A stretch of DNA of 32,292 nt from Neobacillus citreus (GTDB lineage: Bacteria; Bacillota; Bacilli; Bacillales; Cytobacillaceae), in the NCBI RefSeq assembly GCF_018343545.2, contig NZ_JAGYPE020000065.1, positions 1-32,292 on the forward strand, written 5' to 3'. A program made the translations under genes and the position numbers. The notes beneath the pieces were generated by a model. It was not told the DNA's origin. It searched no databases and was given only the letters and a program-made list of their open reading frames with translations. Shown piece by piece: positions 23,686 through 31,312 of this stretch. Within the stretch, counting starts at the first letter, position 1. Every line of letters starts with the position of its first letter.

Positions 23686-24234
23686 ATGAGCACAACAAAG
23701 AAAAATGGCCAAGCTGAAGAATCTCTTCAGACCAACCAATTAGTTGACACACTTTGGAATCAATATGAACAATCCTTAGACCGTGCCAGAAAGATTCGTG
23801 AAAGCAGGGAAGATGCTTACTTAAATGCAGTTAAAGAGGTAGTAAAGTTTAATCAAGAATTCAGATTTTCGCTTGGAAATCTATACCGTACTTTTAGAAA
23901 CACCAATAGTGAATTAGTCAAGGGTGTTTCCAACGGACTTGTAAAAGAAGAAGCAAAAAAAGTTGTTCGCCCAGAATTAAAAGAACAAATTGAAGAAGTA
24001 AATGGCAGGATTGAACAATTGGTGGCTGCTCCGATCGCTGCGGGACTTGATTTGGTTGCTCGCACCGAAAATAGTTTTATTGAGAATAGTGAAAAATATG
24101 TTGAGTACTCAAGAGCGCGCAGAGGCAGCTGGCAGCAAGTTACAGATGGTTATGTAAAAGCAGCAAGAAAAAGCCATCAACAAGTGCTTAACCGCCTTGA
24201 AGAAAGTGTAAAAGTATTTGTAAATGCAAAATAA
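23686..24234 (+). CDS. Phasin-like PHA granule protein (PhaP candidate)
   Basis: 182-residue helical, soluble, charged protein. A hydrophobic-patterned middle (LVAAPIAAGLDLVARTENSF) is flanked by long amphipathic helices, as in phasins. It resembles the 20334-20939 product in its first 70 residues. Start ATG 23686 has a strong AAAGGAGGAAG; an ATG at 23638 in the same frame has none. A separate promoter and a strong terminator make it monocistronic, which fits a highly expressed granule coat protein. Assignment as PhaP rests on context and composition; sequence identity to known PhaP was not tested. Confidence 0.68.
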   Translation: MSTTKKNGQAEESLQTNQLVDTLWNQYEQSLDRARKIRESREDAYLNAVKEVVKFNQEFRFSLGNLYRTFRNTNSELVKGVSNGLVKEEAKKVVRPELKEQIEEVNGRIEQLVAAPIAAGLDLVARTENSFIENSEKYVEYSRARRGSWQQVTDGYVKAARKSHQQVLNRLEESVKVFVNAK

Positions 24235-24241
24235 TGATTTG

Positions 24242-24276
24242 AAACACGGCTGTCCATTTGGATAGCCGTGTTTTTA
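24242..24276 (+). terminator. Strong terminator after the phasin-like gene
   Basis: AAACACGGCTGTCC (24242-24255) pairs with GGATAGCCGTGTTT (24260-24273) with one wobble, followed by T's. Confidence 0.92.
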
Positions 24277-24399
24277 TTTTTTATTCATGGGCTTTAAAGC
24301 TGTTTTGTTTTCATAAAATAAAGAGTATAAAGAGGAAAATTTAATCGTTTTCGGCTATGATAGAAAGTAAAGGATTTCAGGAAAAAAAGAGGTTCAGCT

Positions 24400-25542
24400 A
24401 TGCTAAAGAGTTTACTGACATTCCAAAAAGCGAACGGGATTGCACCGTATATTTGGACTGTTCTTTGTATTTTGCCATTTTATTTTATTTTTCAGGCTCC
24501 AACAACACTGCAAATCGTTGTTGGGATTGCGCTGACATTGGCGTTCTTTATTTTCTATCGGATTGCCTTTATTTCCAAAGGCTGGCTTGTATATGTTTGG
24601 ACAATGATTTTGATTGCGATTTCCATAACGGCAACCAGCCTTTTCAGCTATGTATATTTCGCTTTTTTTCTTGCTTACTATCTAGGAAATATCAAGGATC
24701 GGGTTGCTTTCTTTACATTGTACTTTATCCATTTGCTAAGTACTTCCGCTTCCATCAATTACAGCATTGTCATCCATGAAAAATTGTTTTTGCAGCAACT
24801 CCCATTTGTCATCATTATTTGGATTAGCGTCATTCTCCTTCCATTTAGTATTCATAACCGCAAGGAGAGAGGGCAGCTTGAAGAAAAACTCGAGGATGCC
24901 AACAAACGGATTTCTGAACTGATTAAACTCGAGGAGAGGGAACGGATTGCCCGCGACCTTCATGATACACTGGGGCAAAAACTTTCCATGATTGGGCTAA
25001 AGTCTGATTTAGCAAGAAAATTAATCTCGAAGGACCCCGATCAAGCCCGAAACGAACTAAAAGATGTTCAAGCTACGGCCCGAACTGCATTAAGTGAAGT
25101 AAGAAAAATGGTTTCCTCCATGCGGGGAATTCGTTTAAAGGATGAAATTCAGCGTATTAAACAAATGCTTGCAGCGGCTCAAATCAATCTGGAATGCAGA
25201 GGAGAATTTATTTTAACAAATGTCACGCCATTTACTGAGAATATTTTAAGCATGTGCTTAAAAGAAGCGATTAATAATGTTGTGAAACACAGCGGGGCTA
25301 GCAGTTGTTTAATCTCTATTGATCAAACGCAGAAAGAAGTCGTGATGACGATACATGATAATGGTTCATTTAAAACTGCCAAGGGGAAAATTTCTGATGG
25401 CCATGGTTTAAGAGGGATGCAGGAAAGGCTGGAATTTATCAACGGCAGTTTAGAGCTATTGACAAGCAATGGTACTGCTATAATTATTAAAGTCCCAGTA
25501 GACTTAAAACCTCGCCAGGATAGGAGAGTTGGAAATGATTAG
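24400..25542 (+). CDS. desK: Thermosensor histidine kinase DesK
   Basis: Membrane histidine kinase/phosphatase that senses membrane thickness and order at low temperature and controls desaturase expression with DesR (B. subtilis knowledge). 380 residues: about five hydrophobic segments within residues 10-150, a linker helix (EKLEDANKRISELIKLEERE), the HisKA_3 dimerisation helix with phospho-acceptor His188 in ERIARDLHDTLGQKLSMIGL, and an ATPase domain with N-box (EAINNVVKHSG) and G-box (DGHGLRGMQERLE). His188 has the same number as in B. subtilis DesK. ATG 24400 is preceded by AGAGGTTCAGCT. It overlaps desR by 8 bases. Confidence 0.93.
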   Translation: MLKSLLTFQKANGIAPYIWTVLCILPFYFIFQAPTTLQIVVGIALTLAFFIFYRIAFISKGWLVYVWTMILIAISITATSLFSYVYFAFFLAYYLGNIKDRVAFFTLYFIHLLSTSASINYSIVIHEKLFLQQLPFVIIIWISVILLPFSIHNRKERGQLEEKLEDANKRISELIKLEERERIARDLHDTLGQKLSMIGLKSDLARKLISKDPDQARNELKDVQATARTALSEVRKMVSSMRGIRLKDEIQRIKQMLAAAQINLECRGEFILTNVTPFTENILSMCLKEAINNVVKHSGASSCLISIDQTQKEVVMTIHDNGSFKTAKGKISDGHGLRGMQERLEFINGSLELLTSNGTAIIIKVPVDLKPRQDRRVGND

Positions 25543-26134
25543 GATTGTCATCGCCGAAGATCAACAAATGCTTCTCGGAGCTTTTGGGTCATTACTTAAT
25601 TTGGAAGAGGACATGGAGGTAGTCGGGAAGGCCACCAACGGAGAAGATGCTGTTACTCTTGTCAAGAATCTAAGTCCTGATGTTTGTATAATGGATATTG
25701 AGATGCCCGGCAAAAGCGGACTTGAGGCCGCAGAGGAAATTAAGTGTCTAAGCTGCAAGGTGATCATTTTGACAACCTTTGCCCGATCAGGGTATTTTCA
25801 GCGGGCTTTAAAGGCAGGGGTAAGTGGATATCTTTTAAAGGATAGCCCAAGTGAAGAATTGGCAAGTTCCATCCGAAGTGTTGTGGCAGGAAGACGAATT
25901 TATGCGCCAGAATTAATGGATGATGTGTACGCCGAAGAAAATCCATTAACAGACCGGGAACGTGAGGTATTAGAACTGGTAGCAGACGGCAAAAACACAA
26001 AAGAAATAGCGGAAGAGCTTAGTATCAAAACAGGGACGGTCCGGAATTACATCTCCATTATTCTCGATAAACTGGAGGTAAAAAACCGGATTGAAGCCAT
26101 AACCCAATCAAAGGAAAAAGGCTGGTTTAAATAG
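25535..26134 (+). CDS. desR: Response regulator DesR
   Basis: NarL/FixJ-type two-component regulator, partner of DesK. 199 residues, as in B. subtilis DesR. The receiver domain has acidic residues in IAEDQQMLLG, phospho-acceptor Asp54 in VCIMDIEMPGKSG, and the switch LTTFARSGYFQRALKAGVSG; the C-terminal LuxR-type helix-turn-helix is LTDREREVLELVADG with TKEIAEELSIKTGTVRNYIS. ATG 25535 lies 8 bases after AGGAG, whereas the in-frame TTG 25529 is only 2 bases away, so the ATG is used. The usual target gene des is not next to the pair. Confidence 0.94.
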   Translation: MIRIVIAEDQQMLLGAFGSLLNLEEDMEVVGKATNGEDAVTLVKNLSPDVCIMDIEMPGKSGLEAAEEIKCLSCKVIILTTFARSGYFQRALKAGVSGYLLKDSPSEELASSIRSVVAGRRIYAPELMDDVYAEENPLTDREREVLELVADGKNTKEIAEELSIKTGTVRNYISIILDKLEVKNRIEAITQSKEKGWFK

Positions 26135-26169
26135 GTTTTCCAGCTTGCTTGTTTTTATTAATCGAAACG

Positions 26170-26196
26170 GGTGCCGATATGAGGCATCTTTTTTTT
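26170..26196 (+). terminator. Terminator of desKR
   Basis: GGTGCC (26170-26175) pairs with GGCATC (26183-26188), with one wobble, followed by eight T. Confidence 0.8.
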
Positions 26197-26238
26197 GCAA
26201 TTTTTAATTTAACCAAATCAGCCAATAATTTTCATTTC

Positions 26239-26280
26239 TTAACTTTTTTACATAGGGAACATTAATATTGAACAATGTTC
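26239..26280 (+). promoter_or_regulatory. Promoter with inverted repeat, secreted acidic protein
   Basis: TTAACT (26239-26244) and TAATAT (26263-26268) with an 18-base spacer form a plausible sigma-A promoter. A perfect repeat GAACATT (26257-26263) / AATGTTC (26274-26280) overlaps the -10 and start site and is a candidate operator. Confidence 0.45.
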
Positions 26281-26296
26281 TGAGGAGGGAAATAAA

Positions 26297-27175
26297 TTGA
26301 ATTTAAAGAGGATCATTAGCTTTTCCTTCATCCTGTTCATGTTTTTGTTTAGTGTTCCTTTTGTATCTGCAGCGCCATCAGATTCAGAACTAAACCAGTA
26401 TTTGCAGGAAATTGGTTGGACGAAGCAAGAACTTCAGGATTACCTTGACTTTTATGAAATTCCCATGGATGAATTTGCTTCAATTGATGAACTTCGTGAG
26501 TTCCTCGGAACACCTATCAATGAACAAAATTTGCAGGAACTATTAACGAAGTATCATCTTTCCCAGAAAGAAATGGATGATTTGTTGAATCATTTTGGTG
26601 ATTCTCTGGGGGAGTATAAGTTCATAGAGGATTTGGATTCTGCATTAGACTTTTATGTCAATCATGATGAGTATATGGCTGATATAGAAAGTGAATTAAA
26701 CGAAATTGGGATTACTGAAGAAGAGTCTGAAAAGTTTTTTAATTATCTTGGGCAGGTAGAAGAGAAAAACAAATATCAGTTGGACCAAATGGATTTGTAC
26801 GACTCCCTTTTGGAAAAATTTGTAGGTCTTGATGATACCACCGACCTTACCGAAGAACAGCAGGATGAATTGGTGCAAATACTCACTGAAACCATTGACA
26901 CTTATGAAATCAAGGTTCAATTTAAAGTCAACAATCAGAATATCTCCTTAAAAGAACTGCTAAAAATGAAGGATGCACCTGATAATTTGTATATCGGTAT
27001 ATCCAGTATTGCAGGTGAACCATTAATTGACTTTACAATTCCAGGGTCATATTTCCAAACTGGAGAAACAATTAACCAAGGAGAACAAATGATTCATTTG
27101 GGGGAAATCTCCAATGAGTTTATTGATCATCTTCATGATGAAAAATACCAAAATGCAGATAACCGATATAAATAA
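26297..27175 (+). CDS. Processed acidic surface protein family, secreted
   Basis: 292-residue secreted protein. Residues 1-25 are a signal peptide (Lys-Arg start, hydrophobic core, cleavage near VSA-AP). The mature part is very acidic and helical, opening SELNQYLQEIGWTKQELQDY and carrying repeated units of the form xLxEIGxTxEE or xYxLSQKExDDLLNHFG. This matches the processed acidic surface protein family, whose members usually end in an LPXTA-type sortase signal. Here the protein stops at NADNRYK just before a terminator, with no sorting motif or C-terminal membrane segment. The start is TTG 26297 after GAGGAGGGA. Function unknown. Confidence 0.8.
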   Translation: MNLKRIISFSFILFMFLFSVPFVSAAPSDSELNQYLQEIGWTKQELQDYLDFYEIPMDEFASIDELREFLGTPINEQNLQELLTKYHLSQKEMDDLLNHFGDSLGEYKFIEDLDSALDFYVNHDEYMADIESELNEIGITEEESEKFFNYLGQVEEKNKYQLDQMDLYDSLLEKFVGLDDTTDLTEEQQDELVQILTETIDTYEIKVQFKVNNQNISLKELLKMKDAPDNLYIGISSIAGEPLIDFTIPGSYFQTGETINQGEQMIHLGEISNEFIDHLHDEKYQNADNRYK

Positions 27176-27181
27176 GGAATT

Positions 27182-27213
27182 ACCCGCCAGTATCGCAAAC
27201 CTGGCGGGTTTAT
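27182..27213. terminator. Bidirectional terminator
   Basis: ACCCGCCAG (27182-27190) pairs with CTGGCGGGT (27201-27209), with a T-rich tail on the plus strand. Confidence 0.85.
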
Positions 27214-27235
27214 TTGCATAATGTTCATAAGTTTT

Positions 27236-28084
27236 TCAGCTGGATGCATTTGTTTGGAATTTGCCAATGTAGTTTTTTATATATTCGAATACTTCCATGG
27301 GACGTTCCTCTGGCAGAGCATGGCCGGTTTCTTTTAAGATAATCAATTCCGAGTTTGCTAGGTCCTTGTTCAATTTCTCTCCAATTTTTAAAGGCACTGA
27401 TTTGTCCTGGTCACCCCAGATTAATAAGCAAGGTGTTTTGATTTGTTTTAAAATTTCCGGTGGAAGATCGCCTTCGCGATCGCGAATCATCCGTGTTAAG
27501 GCAACAAATATTTCATCCTGTAAAAAGGGCTGCAGATAGCCATTTATCATCTCTTCATTAATAATGGAATGGTTATAAAGGGCCTCCTGAAGGTTTTTCT
27601 CTACCCCGGTTCTGGCAAACCAATACTTTACGAAGCGATGAAAGTAAGGCAGGTAGCTGGTAAGAATGAGCGGAAGTTTCGCGCGTTTTAAATAGGCTGA
27701 GCTGCAGAGTAAAATAGCCTTGTCGGCAAGCTCCTGTTTTAGGTGAAGAATATTTAAGACAATTTGTCCACCCATAGAATGGCCGATGAAAGTCATTTTT
27801 TTTAAGCCCAGTGATTCGATAAGCTGTATGACGGTATCGGCTAAATTTTTATAGGAGTAGATATATCGGCTGCATTTTGCACTTTTCCCAAAAGGGGGAA
27901 GATCAATAGATAACACCTGATACTCATTCTTTAATAACGAAATTAAATGACGATAGGTGAAGGTGGAAGAAAGAAAACCGTGCAATAAAACGAAGGTCCT
28001 TTCTGCGTTTGGATTAGGATAAAATTCATAATAAACATTAATGTTATTTAGCGGCTTATACCCTGCTACAACATTCTGCTCCAT
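27236..28084 (-). CDS. Alpha/beta hydrolase
   Basis: 282-residue alpha/beta hydrolase. Oxyanion strand FVLLHGFLSSTFTYR, IDLPPFGKS, nucleophile Ser103 in TFIGHSMGGQIVL, acid in LLIWGDQDKSVP, His in KETGHALPEE. A conserved RMIRDREGDLP segment precedes the acid. ATG 28084 is chosen because GGAGG lies 7 bases upstream; an adjacent ATG at 28087 and a TTG at 28099 are closer to or overlap the ribosome binding site. Substrate unknown. It is unlike the other two hydrolases in its lid region, so it is not a recent copy of them. Confidence 0.82.
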   Translation of the reverse strand: MEQNVVAGYKPLNNINVYYEFYPNPNAERTFVLLHGFLSSTFTYRHLISLLKNEYQVLSIDLPPFGKSAKCSRYIYSYKNLADTVIQLIESLGLKKMTFIGHSMGGQIVLNILHLKQELADKAILLCSSAYLKRAKLPLILTSYLPYFHRFVKYWFARTGVEKNLQEALYNHSIINEEMINGYLQPFLQDEIFVALTRMIRDREGDLPPEILKQIKTPCLLIWGDQDKSVPLKIGEKLNKDLANSELIILKETGHALPEERPMEVFEYIKNYIGKFQTNASS

Positions 28085-28212
28085 CATCCTTCCTCCCAAT
28101 TAACAAAAATAGATGAAATTAATATTCCCCCTTTTATTAATCCATACAACAATAAATTTAAATAACTCCTTTTTTAATTCCTAAATTTTTTAAAATTTCC
28201 AAAATAAAGTGT

Positions 28213-28241
28213 TTGAATTTTTAGAAAACTAACTGTATAAT
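28213..28241 (+). promoter_or_regulatory. Sigma-A promoter of the IDEAL-domain gene
   Basis: TTGAAT (28213-28218), 17-base spacer, TATAAT (28236-28241). Confidence 0.75.
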
Positions 28242-28268
28242 AAAAAAAAGCTCAAGGAGTTGATTTCC

Positions 28269-28463
28269 ATGGAAAAGAAGTTACTTAATTCCCCGCAACA
28301 TTCGGATGAAAACACTGATTCTGTCCTTGCTGAGATGTTTTTAAACAACGCCCTGCTTGAATTTAAAAGGGAGAAGATCCGGAAGGAAATCGACCAAACG
28401 TTACAAGACGGTAACAAGGAATTATTTCTTCAATTGACAGAAGAACTGAAGAAAATTAGCTAG
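28269..28463 (+). CDS. IDEAL-domain protein
   Basis: 64-residue protein. Its C-terminal two-thirds, AEMFLNNALLEFKREKIRKE followed by IDQTLQDGNKELFLQLTEEL, is an IDEAL domain, a short helical module found in several Firmicutes proteins, often alone or attached to YpiB-like proteins. ATG 28269 is 9 bases after AAGGAG; a TTG at 28260 directly touches the AAGGAG and is unlikely. It has its own promoter and terminator. Molecular role not known. Confidence 0.82.
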   Translation: MEKKLLNSPQHSDENTDSVLAEMFLNNALLEFKREKIRKEIDQTLQDGNKELFLQLTEELKKIS

Positions 28464-28504
28464 TTCCGAACAACCTACTATCTATTATGACAAAACTTTA
28501 AAAA

Positions 28505-28537
28505 AGAAGCCCTATCCAATACGGATAGGGCTTCTTG
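28505..28537 (+). terminator. Terminator of the IDEAL-domain gene
   Basis: AGAAGCCCTATCC (28505-28517) and GGATAGGGCTTCT (28523-28535) form a perfect 13-base-pair stem. Confidence 0.9.
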
Positions 28538-28559
28538 GCCGTTCTGACGAGAATTTCAT

Positions 28560-28588
28560 TTGGACCCTGAACCCTTTTTTTGTATGAT
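28560..28588 (+). promoter_or_regulatory. Sigma-A promoter of the nucleotidyltransferase gene
   Basis: TTGGAC (28560-28565), 17-base spacer, TATGAT (28583-28588). It places the transcript start near 28595, so the protein cannot begin further upstream. Confidence 0.65.
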
Positions 28589-28616
28589 AAAGAAAAGGAA
28601 TCGGGGGCGGTTAGTA

Positions 28617-29387
28617 GTGAAAGAGAAAATTATCGAGGAATTAAAAAAAATCGAAGAGCAATATGCCGTTAAAATTTGCTATGCTGTTGAGTCAGGCAGC
28701 AGGGCATGGGGATTTCCTTCAAAAGACAGCGACTATGATGTTAGGTTTATTTATGTCCCCAAAAAAGAATGGTATCTTTCCATTGAAGAAAAGCGGGATG
28801 TTATAGAACTGCCAATAAATAATCTCTTGGATATAAATGGATGGGAGCTTCGTAAAGCACTCAGGCTTTTTAAAAAATCAAACCCGCCCCTAATGGAATG
28901 GCTACATTCGGGAATTGTATATTATCAGGCCTATTCTTTAGTAGATAAAATGAAGGCAATCCAAAACCAGGTGTTCCGGCCTCAGTCGGCCCTTTATCAT
29001 TACCTGAATATGGCCAAAGGGAATTACCGTGACTATCTTCAAGCAGATGAAGTGAAAATTAAGAAATACTTTTATGTGCTGAGGCCGGTTTTAGCCTGTA
29101 AATGGATTGAAAAATATAATAGTGTCCCGCCTATTGAATTCCAGGCATTAGTGGCGGACCTTATTATGGACGGCCCTCTTAAAAATGAAATCAATACTTT
29201 GCTTGATAGGAAAATACGGGGCGATGAACTTAACCTTGAGCCAAAGGTTTTTATTATTAATGAATTTTTGGAGAATGAAATAAATCGAATTGAGGATTAC
29301 GCAAAGAAAACGTCTTTTCCGAAACAGGATATTTCCCCAATACTGGATGAACTATTTAGGGACATACTTGACGAGGTATGGCCTTAA
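28617..29387 (+). CDS. Predicted nucleotidyltransferase (YcgL-like)
   Basis: 256-residue protein of the DNA polymerase beta-like nucleotidyltransferase superfamily, close in size and pattern to B. subtilis YcgL. The active-site signature is SGSRAWGFPSKDSDYDVRFI: GSRAWG (27-32), then DSDYDV (37-42) with two metal-binding Asp. The following NPPLMEWLHSGIVY and the helical C-terminus fit the family. GTG 28617 is chosen because GGGGGCGG lies 6 bases upstream and the promoter -10 box at 28583-28588 rules out the longer frame. The nucleotide and acceptor substrates are unknown. Confidence 0.82.
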   Translation: MKEKIIEELKKIEEQYAVKICYAVESGSRAWGFPSKDSDYDVRFIYVPKKEWYLSIEEKRDVIELPINNLLDINGWELRKALRLFKKSNPPLMEWLHSGIVYYQAYSLVDKMKAIQNQVFRPQSALYHYLNMAKGNYRDYLQADEVKIKKYFYVLRPVLACKWIEKYNSVPPIEFQALVADLIMDGPLKNEINTLLDRKIRGDELNLEPKVFIINEFLENEINRIEDYAKKTSFPKQDISPILDELFRDILDEVWP

Positions 29388-29466
29388 TTACCAAAAAATA
29401 TGTTAAAATATATAAAAATATTATTTTGCGAAAAATTTCGAATAAATAAAGAATGAGGGGAATTCT

Positions 29467-30642
29467 ATGAATATCGTTGCATCCGAGAAACTTCAAAAAA
29501 TGTCATCGAGTATTTTTCAAAAGGTGGCCGATCAAAAGCAAAAGGCATTAAAAAATGGAATTGATGTCATCGATTTGAGTGTCGGAAGCCCGGATTTTGC
29601 ACCGCCAGCGTTTGTAGTCGAGGCATTAGCAGAAGCGGCAATGGACCGAAGTAAATATGGCTACACTTTAAAAGGGATTCCTGAATTTAATGAAGCCGTT
29701 AGTTATTTTTATAAACAGCGTTACGATGTAGAACTTAATCCGGCATCTGAGGTTATTCAGCTAATGGGTTCGCAGGATGGACTTGCTCATTTAGCGATGG
29801 CGGTTATTAACCCTGGCGATTATGTTCTGGTACCTGACCCTGGATATCCAATCTATGAGGCAAGTGTGACGATTGCTGGCGGAAATATTTATCCAATGCC
29901 GTTATTGGAGGAAAACAGGTTTCTCCCTCAACTAGATGAAATTCCTGCAAAGGTTCTAGAGAAAACCAAATTGATGATTATCAGTTATCCAGGTAATCCG
30001 GTTACCGCTCTCGCTGACAGAAGCTTTTTCCAAGAGGTGATCCGTTTTGCCAAAAAGCATGAAATCCTAGTTTTGCATGATTTTGCCTATTCTGAGTTAA
30101 TTTTTGATAACAATCCGCAAATTAGTTTCATGTCGATTCCGGGAGCAAAGGAGGTTGGGATTGAGTTTAATTCACTTTCCAAAACATTTAATATGGCAGG
30201 CTGCCGGATTGGCTATGCGGTCGGGAATGAACAAGCACTTGCCATCCTGGCTTCTTTAAAATCTCATATCGATTATGGTGTGTTTTATCCAATCCAAAAA
30301 GCAGCCATAACTGCTTTGACTTCGGATTTCTCATTTTTGCAATCACAAGTGAGAGAATACGAGAAACGGCGTGATGCATTGATATCAGGCCTTTCAAAAG
30401 GCGGGTGGCAGGCGGCAAAATCTCCGGCGACAATGTTTGTCTGGGCAAAAATCCCATCAGGATGGACATCCCGTCGCTTTGCCTTTGAACTGATTGACAG
30501 TAAAGGAGTTGCGGTTATTCCTGGAGATGCGTTTGGAAAGCTTGGTGAAGGCTATGTCCGGATTGCCTTGGTTCAGCCTTCGAAACGGCTCTCTGAGGCG
30601 GCAGAGCGCATTCAAGAATTCCTTAGGGAAACTCAAGTTTAA
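29467..30642 (+). CDS. Class I/II PLP aminotransferase (LL-DAP aminotransferase / MtnE-like)
   Basis: 391-residue aspartate-aminotransferase-fold enzyme. IDLSVGSPDFAPP (35-47), the phosphate-binding MGSQDGLAHLAM, VPDPGYPIYE (122-131), SYPGNPVTA (173-181), HDFAYSELIFD, the Schiff-base Lys239 in SLSKTFNMAGCRIGY, and a C-terminal YVRIAL Arg for substrate carboxylate binding. The pattern resembles LL-diaminopimelate aminotransferases and the methionine-salvage transaminase MtnE; the substrate cannot be decided. ATG 29467 follows GAGGGGAA. A terminator follows. Confidence 0.87.
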   Translation: MNIVASEKLQKMSSSIFQKVADQKQKALKNGIDVIDLSVGSPDFAPPAFVVEALAEAAMDRSKYGYTLKGIPEFNEAVSYFYKQRYDVELNPASEVIQLMGSQDGLAHLAMAVINPGDYVLVPDPGYPIYEASVTIAGGNIYPMPLLEENRFLPQLDEIPAKVLEKTKLMIISYPGNPVTALADRSFFQEVIRFAKKHEILVLHDFAYSELIFDNNPQISFMSIPGAKEVGIEFNSLSKTFNMAGCRIGYAVGNEQALAILASLKSHIDYGVFYPIQKAAITALTSDFSFLQSQVREYEKRRDALISGLSKGGWQAAKSPATMFVWAKIPSGWTSRRFAFELIDSKGVAVIPGDAFGKLGEGYVRIALVQPSKRLSEAAERIQEFLRETQV

Positions 30643-30681
30643 TTCTTCTAATTAAACCTTTCTTAACATATATCTTTAACA

Positions 30682-30711
30682 AAAGGCCTTCACACGACTG
30701 AAGGTCTTTTA
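30682..30711 (+). terminator. Terminator after the aminotransferase
   Basis: AAAGGCCTTC (30682-30691) pairs with GAAGGTCTTT (30700-30709) with one wobble. Confidence 0.8.
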
Positions 30712-30733
30712 CTTTGAAGGGGAGAGGGAGATT

Positions 30734-31183
30734 ATGCCTAGCGGAATGCATCAGGTCGAACTGGATTTGCCAATTGATGTGATTTGGGACTTTGTAAAGG
30801 ATATGGACAATTGGGCACCGCTTGTGCCGAACTATATTCAACACGAAAAGCTAAATGAGCATAGGTCCACATGGGAGTTTAAAAGCGATATTGGCATAAT
30901 GAAGAAGAAAATCAGTTTAATAATTGATATTAATGAATGGAAAGAACCAATAAGAGTCAGCTTTGCCTTAAAAGGCAAAAGTGAAAAATATTCTGGCGAA
31001 GGATTTTTCGAAGCAAAGGCAATAAACGTAAAAAAAACAAGATTAACTGGCTTTCTTGAAGTGAACGTTATTGGGAAGATGGCCGGAGCGCTGAACTCGA
31101 AGCTGGAGACCGCACTCCCAGAAGCGGTGAAAGAAATGGCGGAGGCTATTTCGGAAAAGCTTGTGGAAGTTAAATCTGTTTAA
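30734..31183 (+). CDS. SRPBCC / CoxG-like protein
   Basis: 149-residue START-like (SRPBCC) domain protein resembling carbon monoxide dehydrogenase subunit G (CoxG) and polyketide cyclase/dehydrase relatives. Typical points are the opening VELDLPIDVIWDFVKDMDNWAPLVP, a beta-rich middle and the C-terminal helix MAGALNSKLETALPEAVKEM that closes the hydrophobic cavity. No CO dehydrogenase genes are present, so a general hydrophobic-ligand role is more likely. GGGGAGAGGGAG lies just before ATG 30734. Confidence 0.78.
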   Translation: MPSGMHQVELDLPIDVIWDFVKDMDNWAPLVPNYIQHEKLNEHRSTWEFKSDIGIMKKKISLIIDINEWKEPIRVSFALKGKSEKYSGEGFFEAKAINVKKTRLTGFLEVNVIGKMAGALNSKLETALPEAVKEMAEAISEKLVEVKSV

Positions 31184-31312
31184 TAGGTGCATCGATATCG
31201 ATTAAACAAGAAATTCGCAGTTTGTAAAAGTTAAGGTAATCTTAAGCTTGGCATGGTATGTTAGTCCAAAATCCACTATCAATCAGATAGTAGACAGGGG
31301 GATTAGCAGCTT

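Noticed and set aside
24357..24779. Open frame of 140 codons overlapping the start of desK
   Set aside because: It is the same strand but another frame; the Cys/Phe-rich translation is an out-of-frame copy of the DesK membrane region.
31191..31202. Palindrome ATCGATATCGAT after the CoxG-like gene
   Set aside because: A short 12-base palindrome with no second copy or gene context to support a role.
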